DNA of 64,000 bases from Megalopta genalis. Its lineage: Eukaryota > Arthropoda > Insecta > Hymenoptera > Halictidae. Shown in pieces: positions 45,723 through 57,113 of the stretch. Every line of letters begins with the position of its first letter. The stretch's first letter is position 1. The position numbers were made by a program, and so were the translations under genes. The notes under the pieces were generated by a model, which was given only the letters and a program-made list of their open reading frames with translations, made no database searches and had not been told where the DNA came from. Location of the stretch: contig NC_135015.1 in NCBI RefSeq assembly GCF_051020955.1, positions 2,553,616-2,617,615 of the forward strand, given 5' to 3'.

Positions 45723-45953
45723 TTAGGTTGTTCGGAAAATTGTTTCGTTCTTACACGAAAAAAGGAAAGACGATGTTTGGAATTAATGGCGTATAGTTCT
45801 ATAACATTTTGACATCTTCCTGGTAGCTTTGAAATCTTGTGCCGATAGAAGTCCTGTTTTTTAACTGATAAAATACTAAATCAAGCCTTTTTTTAGCGAT
45901 CCTTGCGAAGCGAGATTGTCTTGCAAAATAAAACAACTTTTCGAACAACCTAA
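45723..45953. mobile_element. Short mariner-derived element, TTAGGTTGTTCG ends
   Basis: TTAGGTTGTTCGGAAAATTG and, inverted on the right, TTAGGTTGTTCGAAAAGTTG are 20-base ends with two differences, flanked by TA at 45721-45722 and 45954-45955. TTAGGTTG-type ends are typical of mariner. At 231 bp it retains no recognisable transposase. Confidence 0.8.
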
Positions 45954-45955
45954 TA

Positions 45956-46975
45956 ATTTCGGTTGGAAAAAGATATTTCTTACTATTAATTTTCCACTTG
46001 TGTTTTTAACAAGTGCATTCTTCTTCTGGCATGGACGTATTGAAGAATATGAAGTACTTCGAAATTACGACTGCTTTTGTTCGTGATAAATGCATAAGAC
46101 TAGTAACGACGAACGAGTTCAGAAGGTGGCACTTAGGTGACCTGCAAGGTAACTTTCCCGGCTTGTCAGAGTGTTCGAAACGGCGATAGGCAGCGTTTCC
46201 CTCGACCGACAGACAAGATGATGCTTTAAGTCGGCCGAGCAGCTTTCAGCTCCCGTAGTTGAATCTACGAGGTTGGCTAGGTGTTGTGCAACAGTTGACA
46301 TCTCATAGAAGTTTCCGCGGAGCGGAACAGCCAGGTTAAACGATGATACTTCGAGATGCTTGAAATTCCCTTGCGGGGGCAGGGTAATCGGTCTGCGGAG
46401 GCCATCAAAGATTTCTCGTCCCGCCGCGCCGTTTTCGTTACTACTTTCTCGCAGAATTTCTTTCCGCGACCCCTTTGACGACGACATTCCCTCCTTTCCG
46501 GCGTTGCTTTGACATTCAAGCGACTCGGGCAACTCGGCACTCCACAGGCGCAATATTATTATACAAGCCGGTCTCCACTCGGCATATCGGCCAAGCAGTA
46601 ATAAAATTGCGAGCACGTTTCGTAACACCGCGTGGCCCCGGCGGCGCCATTGTTCGATCGACGCCTGTCGTTCGAGGAATCATATTCAAATTACCGCCTG
46701 TCGAAATAACGAGAATACCGTTGCAAAAGTCTATTGAAGAAGCTTGTTGCACCGCTAAGGTATTCGCTCGCCGGGTAACAGTTCGCCAACTATTTGCAGA
46801 ACACTCGTGAAACCTGAACGTCTCGTCCGAGCGAAGATGCTTTGAATAAGTGGCTTCCGGAGAAATTGTTTGCCGGCTGTAACTCTCGCGTACTCCACCA
46901 CTCATTTAAGACCCAAACTCCTTCGTGTAATTAGACAAGATGTTATTGTAATTACCGATCTTACTTGCTCCGAAT
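45956..46975. other. GC-rich island with overlapping frames
   Basis: From 46115 to 46905 both strands hold frames of 87-169 codons in four phases. None has a domain, and the phases exclude one another. The base composition marks it as one of the islands that could hide non-coding exons. Confidence 0.35.
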
Positions 46976-46979
46976 TTAA

Positions 46980-47135
46980 CACTGAACCTACCGATCGAAT
47001 TCATTTAGATTTTGTAATGCTTTCATTAGGAAACTTGCGCCGATAATATAATTTATTCAAGCATTTCCTATCGTCGAGTCTCTAAAGTTCGTATAATTGT
47101 AAAATAAGGAATCGGCTATTTTGACCGAGCTAGTG
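46980..47135. mobile_element. TTAA-flanked miniature element, CACTAGAACTACC family, short copy
   Basis: TTAA at 46976-46979 and 47136-47139 flanks CACTGAACCTACCGATCG and, inverted on the right, CACTAGCTCGGTCAAAATAG. Only 156 bp; the interior is AT-rich and non-coding. Confidence 0.7.
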
Positions 47136-47139
47136 TTAA

Positions 47140-50100
47140 TCATTGTGAAGTCGAGTAGAGGAAATTTGAAATGGAAATGTTATTAAATTAAATATTTTTA
47201 TAAGTGAGTAACGGTGTGAAATAATAACAGTAACGAAGTTATCTTTCTTTGCAATTTGAAGAGGAAACAAGTAAAATCGATTATATCGTATTTATATTGT
47301 GGTTTCCGGTCAACCATAGTTGCGACGAGACGAAGATCAGCAGATCAATGAGAAACGTTAACGAAGCCAGGCGCATAAAATGATCCTCGATTAGATTTAT
47401 ATTGAATTGTATAAAAGTAATTCAGATCCGCCGAGCAAATTTGTTAAATGCGAACGGTTAAATATGTATAATATATATTCAAAATTATTGTAGCAGAGCC
47501 ATCTGTAATCTGAACATCGCTCGCTGAAATACGAACCAATAAGTTCACCCTGATGAAATTCATACGCTTTTTGCCACTTTAGTTTGACTAATTAATGGCC
47601 AGCCCTTTTAAATTTATTAAAACTTTACATCGTTAATATCCGGAGGAAATTCTAATTGCATATTGACACAATAAAATTCATATTTATCACGGATACAAAT
47701 GTCAGTATTCGAGAAGAATAATTCCAACGAATTTTCATGTTGTGACCTTTTTCATTTTTATACATTTCATTCATCTGCACCATAGTCGTAAGTAATGCAA
47801 AAGTATAATTAATATCATTCACGAGTGTATTGTCCGATTGAAGGAATAAAGGATTTCTCTTTATATTGATTATTTTTAGTCGCATCGATCGCTAGTGAGA
47901 GAAAACGATTGTAGACAAAAATGTCCACCTATATCTGGTTTAATTAAAATAGCGAATTAAATTAGCGAAACAAACGCTAGTTTGAGAGCACGAAATGTTG
48001 CGATCATTATACGTACATTGTTGTAGCACGACAATGGTGTTAAGATCCGAAGCAAACACGTATAATGTATCGGGGCCATTTGAATCCGCCGTTGAATGTT
48101 GAGAAATATTTAATTAAACTCTGTAACGTTGACAAGAGATGAAATCACGGCACGCAGAACAGTTATAAGAAGGCATCAATCAGGTTTCCAAGCGATAGAA
48201 CGAAACGTGCGAGCATTCGTGACAGTTTCGCAAATTCACGGTAGCGGTAAAGGGCAGTTTGCGTCACGATAAAAGCCAATTAACTTTGCAAAGCGCACGC
48301 TTGCGTACAGGCAAACCGTCAATCGACTTTAGAAACCAGTGGTTTTGCCTCGGGCGTTCATTAATTAATTTGGTAAAGTTATAGTACAGTGCCATACGCG
48401 GGCAACCATGAAGAGATTGTGACGCCCATTTTGAATATTATCGTTCGCTACAGTTCGTATGTATTTACTACAAAATCGTCGTCAATTGTTACACGGTATA
48501 GAAATAATTTTTAATTAGATACCTAAAATCCTGCTGAAATTAGAAACAGAAAATGCGTGTTTAGCATTTCATTCGATGAGACTATTTTTAATAAATCATC
48601 GATTGCTGCGATTCGTGATTAATAGTAAGTTATAAATAAATAAAGTTTATAAATTTATTTATAAATAAATAATGACAATAAATAATAACAATAAATAGTA
48701 ACAGTTTTGTTTGTCGTACTATTTATCCATCGAGTCCGATCATTAATTGTAGAACGTTTAAATTACTTATATACAGTTCCGAAAATCGTCACGTTATTCG
48801 TGTGCGATGGATCATTCGATAACTGCGAAAACTGTGTTTTCAGCTGAATTTATATTTCATTAGCACAAATTGCTATTACAGCAGAAAATGTGACACGAAT
48901 ACTGCATTTATTAGAGTATTATACTGATTTTGCGAAACAGATGATCCGAGTCTTCACAATTTCCGGCTAGATGAAAGTACACTTTATCTTGAGCTTAAGG
49001 TAGAAAATAGTAGCGAAATATGTGCTGCGATAAAGAATGTCGCGCAGTATTTCACACTTCAGTGTCTTTCAAAGTTAAATTACGGTAATACGTAACCTGA
49101 CGTGCTTGCGTTCGCAGTCCCATCTACTCGCCTCTTGCACCGGCAAATTTAACGAGAAACAAACGCTGCATTTCTCTTTAATAATATTTAAAGTGTAGTT
49201 ATTCGAATATCATACGCGCAGATCAAAACTATTCATTATTATCTTATAAATATTTCTTTCCTTCTTCTTTTTATATCTTAGTTTTTACTGTGCACCATGT
49301 AACAAAGGATTTTCCCGTTGGCATCGATAAACTGTTATTATTGTTATATAATAATAACAATAATAACAGTAATAAATAATAATTTATTACTATTATCACT
49401 ATTTTTATTGTTATTATTATTCTATGTTACTGGTAATAGGAGTTTGACTATCGATACAATTAACAATGAATATCGATATGTTACCGACAATTTCGATAAG
49501 ATCGACAAGATATCGTTAAGATGAGTGGAAGATCCGCAATTTTTCGATGATCGCAGTAAAATAAATTAATTTATTATTTAATTAAATATTTTTGATTCTG
49601 TTTGTGCCGATTAGAGACAGCATATTTATTAAGTTTTATTGTCACTTGCAAGTATGAATCTTGATGAAACTACACGATCAGTCTCTTCATTTGCCTTAAC
49701 GATATTTTATCAATAATATCGATGCATCTCTAACTGGTAAATGATCCGAGAAAGTTCTGCGAGTGCAGGGTTGAAGTTGACGCCTGGAAATGGCAATTAT
49801 TCGTGCACTAATGCGTTCCGTGGGCCGAAGGGTTGAACGGAAGTAGCGGCGGAGGTCGAAATGAAAATAAGCTTAGGCTCTCGAAGCGATACCTCGGCGA
49901 GGTCAAGCGGAGTCGGTGCCGGGGACACAGGAAATGCAATTAGAGAAATGTGACCATGAAATTCCAAGAGGACGGAAGCTACGGGGAATGAAAGACGATG
50001 CTAGTGAGAAACCCGGCAAGACCGGAGGTGCCGACGGGATTTTTCAAAGACTTTCCTGCAGAGGCGGAGGAAGCGAGAACGCGTTTCGAGCAATAGGTTC

Positions 50101-50526
50101 GGCTTAACCGCAACCGGAGGAAATGGTTACATGCGACGCGATGCGATGCGATGGCGAGAGGTTTGCTCCGCACGGTCAGAATCGAACGTAATCCAATACT
50201 TTAGTTTCGAAGTCCCTGTCAGGCCCGGCCCGGCCAGGACCGCTTCCTTTTTATACACCGGATCCACAGGGAAAGTCAAGATCAGTCTGACAGGAAATTA
50301 ATTTTCTCTTTGTCACGCAATTCCGCCGCATCTCCCCTCTACCATTCCTTCCACCGTCTGCCGGTTATCCTGTTTTCCTCCGAGCTCGTATCGACAGGAA
50401 GTATGAAAAGGCGGTGAACAAGATCCGAGAGCAAAGCTATTAACGTGAAAATACAACGAGCTAGGATAAAAGTATCTGTGCGCTGCTGTCCGAAAATATT
50501 GATCAGTTAATTGCGACACTCGCCGT
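47140..50526. other. Gene-free stretch
   Basis: AT-rich to 49750 with short unassigned frames. TTATTATTGTTATATAATAA-type repeats at 49334-49429 form an AT-rich self-complementary microsatellite. A GC-rich island at 49780-50520 has frames on both strands with no domain; it includes GCGACGCGATGCGATGCGAT, a 5-bp tandem repeat, near 50134. Confidence 0.45.
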
Positions 50527-50530
50527 TTAA

Positions 50531-50928
50531 CCCATTATACTTTGTGGAATGTCCAGTCGGACTCGTGATGAAAACATCAGAGCATAATTTTGTCTTAGTT
50601 TTTTCAAGGTAAATAGCATGTTTTATTGCATTTTACAGAGGATGAAAAGTTATACTTGAGTATAGTTGTATGTTGAAAAGTTATATCTGAAATTACGTAT
50701 TGAGAAGTTACATTTGAATATTGATATCAAGATATGAATATTGATTCAAGTGATTCTGAAAATGAACAACAAGATGAATTTGGTGAGATAATACTCAAGC
50801 TTTTTTATTCAAAAAGTGATGAAATATTTTTAAACGCTGGTAAACATATGTATATGTATATGAGCAATAAAGAATACTATGTTTCATCGAAGTTATACAA
50901 TTCCATAAGAATTCTATGTTTTAAGTAA
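50531..50928 (+). pseudogene. Possible piggyBac-like 5' end with transposase amino terminus
   Basis: TTAA at 50527-50530 precedes CCCATTATACTTTGTGG. About 200 bases on, ATG at 50734 opens a frame MNIDSSDSENEQQDEFGEII. An acidic serine-rich start soon after a TTAA-CCC terminus is characteristic of piggyBac-type transposases. The frame degenerates within 60 codons and no matching GGGTTAA end or catalytic region was found downstream. Weak assignment. Confidence 0.3.
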
Positions 50929-53900
50929 GAATAGAAACTTCAAGCAATTATTAATTATTTTTGCACGTAAGATACAACGTTTCTCTAGAATGAAAATAAA
51001 AAACAATAAAGTAACAACGTAAAGTTTTCTTCATGCAGTTTCACCTTCTCACTATACGTATGTGTTCAGAAATACAAATTAGTTTACGCGTGATTAAACG
51101 CGTTTTTTAACACTCGAATTGTTGTTTATTATTTTTGATACTAATGGATATTTCGAGATTACTGACAAATTTGCAATAAAAAGAAAATGGACAATAGAAC
51201 TTTGTCGCGTTCAATCAGAACAGGACAAACATGTTCTCGGAGTACAAAATGGCGATTCCAAAACAAAACTGTTTTGCTTTACACCGAGATGCATTCGTAT
51301 CTGAACTATTCCTGTTGGAATAGAGAAATATAAATCGTAGAAAAAAATGACATTTCGTTTTTTTTTTTCGTACCCAAATTGCGATTCGGTAACGGAACTT
51401 TTTATTTGAGGAATTTGGAATTTCAAAGTTTATTAAAAAATATTTCGATTTTCTTTGACAAGAAATATGACTTTTTTGGTACATCGAAAATGGCTGTATA
51501 AAATGTTACATTGGTTGGTCGAATACTGAAGAAAAAATTTCGATGTATTTGTATTGGAGTGATGGTGAAGAAATGTGAAACAAAAATTCGTTTTAGATAT
51601 CCAGACTATCTTGAATGTGATTTGAAATATTTATAACCCCATTGTGATGATTCCAAGGTAAATTTGACGAACATCTACGCTTTTACTTTGAGATTAGCTC
51701 GAGTCTTAATACTTACAACATTAGCAAATGCAAACATATTTGGCAATCATTGAACATTACACATGTTCTGAGTAAATAATTCGCTACACTGTCGTCTCAG
51801 AGTTACAATGTTATCGATCATTGAATATGACATTTTATTGCTTATTAAACATGGTGCTGAAATTTATCAAAATCCACAAAATAGAAATTTAAGACCGACA
51901 AATTTTCATTGAGTGTACGATTATATATTTTTGTGAAACCTGTCATTACTATATCAGGAAATTTATGTAGATAATGATATGCTCACCTTGCTCACACCAT
52001 TTGTTTATTGAATTTTATACCAGTTACAACATTTTCATGGTAAAAATAACCTTACAATATACAGTGAAAACAGAAATTGAAATGAAAAATTGCGACACGT
52101 AGAGATTTACGCCAACCAACTAGAAATATCACCAACAATTTCTGTTTGTGACAATCGCTTGATCCGAAAATGCGATTTCAACCTGAACAATCGTTCATGT
52201 TCTATTATTGAAAAAGCTGTAACAAACCCAAAAGTTTCTACAACAAACGCCACGCGATTTTACCAAAAATAATCGCAAATTTAGGTGAATGGGTCGATCA
52301 GTACCTTAAACATTCTCAGAACCATTTCGAAAAGTTCGTAACGTTTCTCACCGCCATAAAATATGTAAGAGAGGTACGGACCACTCTGTACACCGGCGAA
52401 ATGAAGATTTTCCCAATCCAGTGGAAATATGCAGCCAATTTTCTGGGAAGTTACGGTAACCGCCGGCTCAGCTAATGCAATTACATTTTTCATAAGATGG
52501 AAGATGTAAACGCGAGATTGTCTGCCGTGACTTTCGCGTAACAGAGTATTACCTATTGATGGGTTGTGTCGAGCTAAGCTGATTTAGGGCAAAGACACCG
52601 AAACTAGGTTTAGCGAGCTTAACAGTGCTCAATATTTTACCGTTACTATCGATCCGGTAATTCGGCAGTGGAGCAGTTGACGGATATTTCTCTTCCTGGA
52701 TTTATTAATTAAACGCCTTCTCGGTCTGAAGCACTAAGACCAGTTTTGAATAAATTCTTATCTCGGATGCTCACTCACTATGCTCACTAATATCACTGAA
52801 ATGGGATATTAAAAATCTGTATAGTTCTGCTTATTGATTTATTATATAATTTTACCTTCTAACGATATACGCTTATCGACAAATTTAAGAAACTTTACAT
52901 GTATATTGTTAACAATTGAGTAAAATTTGATATTTCAATAAATATACGTCTTATCAAACCAAAAGTGTCTGTAGATTATAATGAAGCACATAACGCATTG
53001 TTTATATTGCAATATTGTTTTATTTAGTGTATAGGACAAAGATAAAAAAGGTACAAAATAAATAAAACAAATACAAAATACAAAAATTGAATAAAAGTTA
53101 AAAATTAAAAAATTATAAATAAATGAAATCTGTACTATATTCATTCACACATCACTTTTTACCTTATGTTAAGAAGGTTTACTTTTTATTTTTTAACTTT
53201 TGCGGATATCGTATTATTTATAATTTGATGTTCTATGTTCCTTCTTCACATCATTCTGCATTTTCTACATATGTATACGGTATTCCATTTAAAATTTCTA
53301 ATTTTTAAAAGTCCTGATTTTCTGCTGTAAATTATAGCAAAATTATATTATCGTGCATTCATGCATGCAAAGTAATATGACCTCAGAGTGATATTATTTT
53401 CAGCTCATTAAAATTAGTATTTGTTGTATTTAACAAAATAACAGTTTACCTTGCATAAAGATATGCATTTCTATATTGATTTGCATAAACGGTATAATTA
53501 GTTTTACATCACTTAATGCTACGAATCTCAGATATTTTATACGTTCTAGTTATTTCACAAGCACAGATTACTCGCCTACCATTAATTTCAGAAGGAGAGC
53601 GACATCATTAGAGCATGAATACGTTATTTATCTAAATTTGCTAGGTGTCTGAATACATACTTATGAAGGATAGTACACAGCGATGGAGCCATTATACGTC
53701 GTCGGCGGTGTAATAAATTCCCGAGAAAGATCCTCAGAAGGATATTAAAAATTTGTTCGGTGATCCCTGAGGGTTTAACTAGTATGTAATACCAGTCGTC
53801 GTTGTAATAAGCGACACGGTATTAATCAAGATCGCTCGGGGAGTAGATTTGGAATCGCGAGACGAAGATATTCGTCCTGCAACAGTTCGGATCATGCTCG

Positions 53901-56619
53901 CGTTTTAATTTCGATCGAAGCGCGCTCCATGGAACTTTCCTGCATTCCTGTCGCTTCAATTTCGATATGCGCTGCACAATTCAAAATTGCAATTAGCGAA
54001 GCGTTTCCGATATTGTTCCATGTTGGAACGCGGATGGAAGAGAGCGGACCGGTCACAAACAACAAATACAGATGGCCGCGAAAGGCGGCTCCGATGCGAC
54101 ACATACGACGAAAAACACTGCAAAGACCAGCGTAAACATTGTTTTAAGTGCAATACATATGTTGTGGACGAGGTGTAAACACGATGGCAAGTGCAGTGCA
54201 GGTGTACCATAGTTGGTGCACGTGCGCCGAGATGATGTCATTACCGGTGCTTACTCTTCGACCGATATTTCCATGTTTGGCCTTCCATAACGACGTACTT
54301 ACGTGCATCGGCGAGCTCGAACTCGCTATCATCGCGATTTCTGCAACTAACTGTTTTAATCGCGGCGATATGCATAAGCGTCTTTGTGCTCCAAATTCGC
54401 AGGCTGAACGGGCAACACGGTGCTGCTACTCCTTAAATAGACAAGAAGAAGAATCATACTTTTTACTTTAACTTGTCCAATGTTTTGAGCCTTAGAAAAT
54501 GCAATTCTCATTTTACAATTATTGGTAATCAGTGAATAGCGGAACTTTATGCAAATTTCCATTTTCATGCGTCACTTTACAAAAATTAGAATTATAAGAA
54601 AGGTCCACAAATGTATCAAGATCTGCAGGCTAGTTCAGCGTTGATTTCTTACGTGACATTTGTGATCTTAATTGAAAATGTTCCAACTGTCTTCTAACTG
54701 TGTTTTGGATATCATTGTTGAAGTTGATATCAGCTGCAATATCAGTTGCAAATGAGACATCTTTTTCGGTTGCTTTTCGTAGTTTGCCACTTTTTAGTCG
54801 GACAGAATGAGGGCCAATTTTTAAAAGTTTGTGTCACACTTACTTCCAAGCAATTTTTGGTCTGCTAATAATAACGTAAAGTTTGATAGACAATGCAAAA
54901 TAATCAGGTACTATTTATTTCTCTCTGCAGTAAAAACAGGGGGAATTGTAATTCATCGTCTTTTTATGGCCGCTACTGCAATTGAGTACTTACTGGACTG
55001 CGGATCATTATGCATTTATGCCAAATGCAGATTTTTTATAAAGTGCAAGAAAACGTATAAATTAACAAGGCTTAATAGAAGTTTTATTTTCATTTCACAA
55101 TGAATAATCTTTTAGTTGAAGGAAACTTTATTTTAATTCATAATTTCATAAAATAACATATAAAAATGACAATATGCATCAGCAATCCAGTAATTAGCAA
55201 CACTCTTCTATCAATTGTTTCAGTATATAATAAAACAAAAAACATTACTTTGACACATCACTGAAAAGTTTCATGTATTTTAGCAAAAAAGAGCTAAACA
55301 CACAACATAGCTTCTTGATTTAATTAGATTAATCATTTACAAATTATATAGAAATACCATTAAATACATTTTTACTTTAAATGGATAAACTCTACAGTTT
55401 GCTCATTACCAACTGTTGCAGCTTACAAATACTAATTATACGTACAATGTTTGCAGAAGTGGCGAAACTCGAATTGACGTTTCTACATTGTGAAATGGAT
55501 TTACATTTGAATTATTTATCCTAAACAAACCTGCAGTTGCAACAGCATCGAACATTGTGTATTTTCATGTTAATAATATTAATAACTAGACGACACTTAC
55601 AAAAATATAAGTCACAATCAGAGACTAATGGAAATAATGTCTGACGATTTATCTTACGAAACACGTAAAAGCAATGTTGTAATTTATATTGCGACATGCG
55701 CGATGACAGAAGTAAATTATCGGACAGTTAAATAAGAAATCGCGAAATGTCCGAAAAGACGAAACAGAATACGAATGAGTACTTAATTCGTTTCGCCCAG
55801 TTAGCAGGCGGTCCTTTATGAAAAACTTCTTCATTTTCCCACTTACACACTATCTTGCCAATTACACGAACGAATGTGCTCGCCACCGCATATTTCTTCA
55901 TATTCTGATTGCACCCCTCTTTTCCACTTTATACGACTTCCTTATATGGAGCTTCCCTTCATAATTCATCTTCATAACAGATAAAATATATTTATGTATC
56001 TCCCGTTTTACTCGAAATTTATGACCGTGCTGGCGTTCTCTTTTTTCTCTCCACCCCCTCCCTTTCTCTCGTTTTGATATTTCTCTTTAGTGTAACGCAC
56101 ACTTTTTACGTTCAAGCAGATGCAACGGAGCCACGGTATATTCATTATACGACGTATTAAATCGTATTACTACCGCCAGAAGCCTGTTCCTTCGCGCAAA
56201 AGCAAATCCAAATTGTAAAACAGCTTTATTACGCGCGGCTTTATCCCGCACACGAAATCGGTATTATATGTTTAAGATTTTTTGCTGTAATTTTGCCGAG
56301 CGAGCTGTTTACATTCTCTAATACCATGGAACTTACTGGCGGATATCCATTGCACTTTCGTTCGGCGAGTGATTTGTAATTTCATAAGAGACGAAAACTG
56401 TTTTCTTTTGGTTAATAACTATTATGTCTCGACAAAATGTTATCCTTCTTACTACTGCAATAAAAATAAACGCGTTTCATCCGTTCACCGTTTTCTACAT
56501 ATCTGAGATTCTTGTGGGGAATTTCATCAATGATTCAACGATTCGTACAGATTTTAACTTTCTATGAAATTGAGCTGATGCGATCGTACAGTACTTACAG
56601 TTTTAACAACTTTTCGAAC
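50929..56619. other. Gene-free AT-rich stretch with one island
   Basis: The frames here are short and overlapping. A GC-richer island at 53860-54470 is open in several phases at once on both strands, which argues against coding. GATCTGCAGGCTAG near 54616 and GGACTGCGGATCATTATGCA at 54993 are orphan ends of the GCGGATC family. A homopolymer T run lies at 51359-51369. Confidence 0.4.
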
Positions 56620-56709
56620 ATAATCAAATGTAACCCCGTAAAATTTACTTCAAAAAGATGCCATAGCAACTTTTAGTGGTACCTCCGAGTACCATTCGAG
56701 TGCGAAGGG
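56620..56709. mobile_element. Right end of a CCCTTTGCACTCGA-family element
   Basis: TTTTAGTGGTACCTCCGAG, then TCGAGTGCGAAGGG and TTAA at 56710-56713, match the ends of the copies at 33148 and 45330. No left end was identified; the left limit is approximate. Confidence 0.55.
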
Positions 56710-56929
56710 TTAATAATTCCAGTCGATGATCATTTTTCAATAGCAGTATAATAAAAGAACATATAATATTAATTGAAGGGTTCTGACAAATATGGATGTT
56801 TCTCGGAAAATGTTCTCCTTTTTATTGCCTTTTTAGAATCTATAGACTCCACTGTCAATAAATTACTTACATTGAAATAATTGGATTCAAAACGCGAAAA
56901 GTTAAACCCTCAACGCCGAAGCTATTTAA

Positions 56930-57109
56930 CACTAGATTTACGGAGCACAAAAAACAGCTGCTTCATATTAGTTTATAAAAGTAACGATAAGACATTTAAC
57001 ATAACATATAAATTGAATAAATAATTCATAAATGTATCTTTACGATATGAATAATCGTAAATGAAAAAATTAGTGACCCATTATTTTAACGGATTCCGTA
57101 AATCTAGCG
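56930..57109. mobile_element. TTAA-flanked miniature element, CACTARATTTACGG family, copy 2
   Basis: TTAA at 56926-56929 and 57110-57113 flanks CACTAGATTTACGG and, inverted on the right, CGCTAGATTTACGG. It matches the copy at 15910 across its length, lacking about 37 bp in the left-centre part. It lies 220 bp from another TTAA element end, so insertions cluster here. Confidence 0.8.
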
Positions 57110-57113
57110 TTAA

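Noticed and set aside
46119..46905. Cluster of open frames of 87-169 codons on both strands
   Set aside because: They overlap in four phases and exclude one another, which points to base composition rather than selection.
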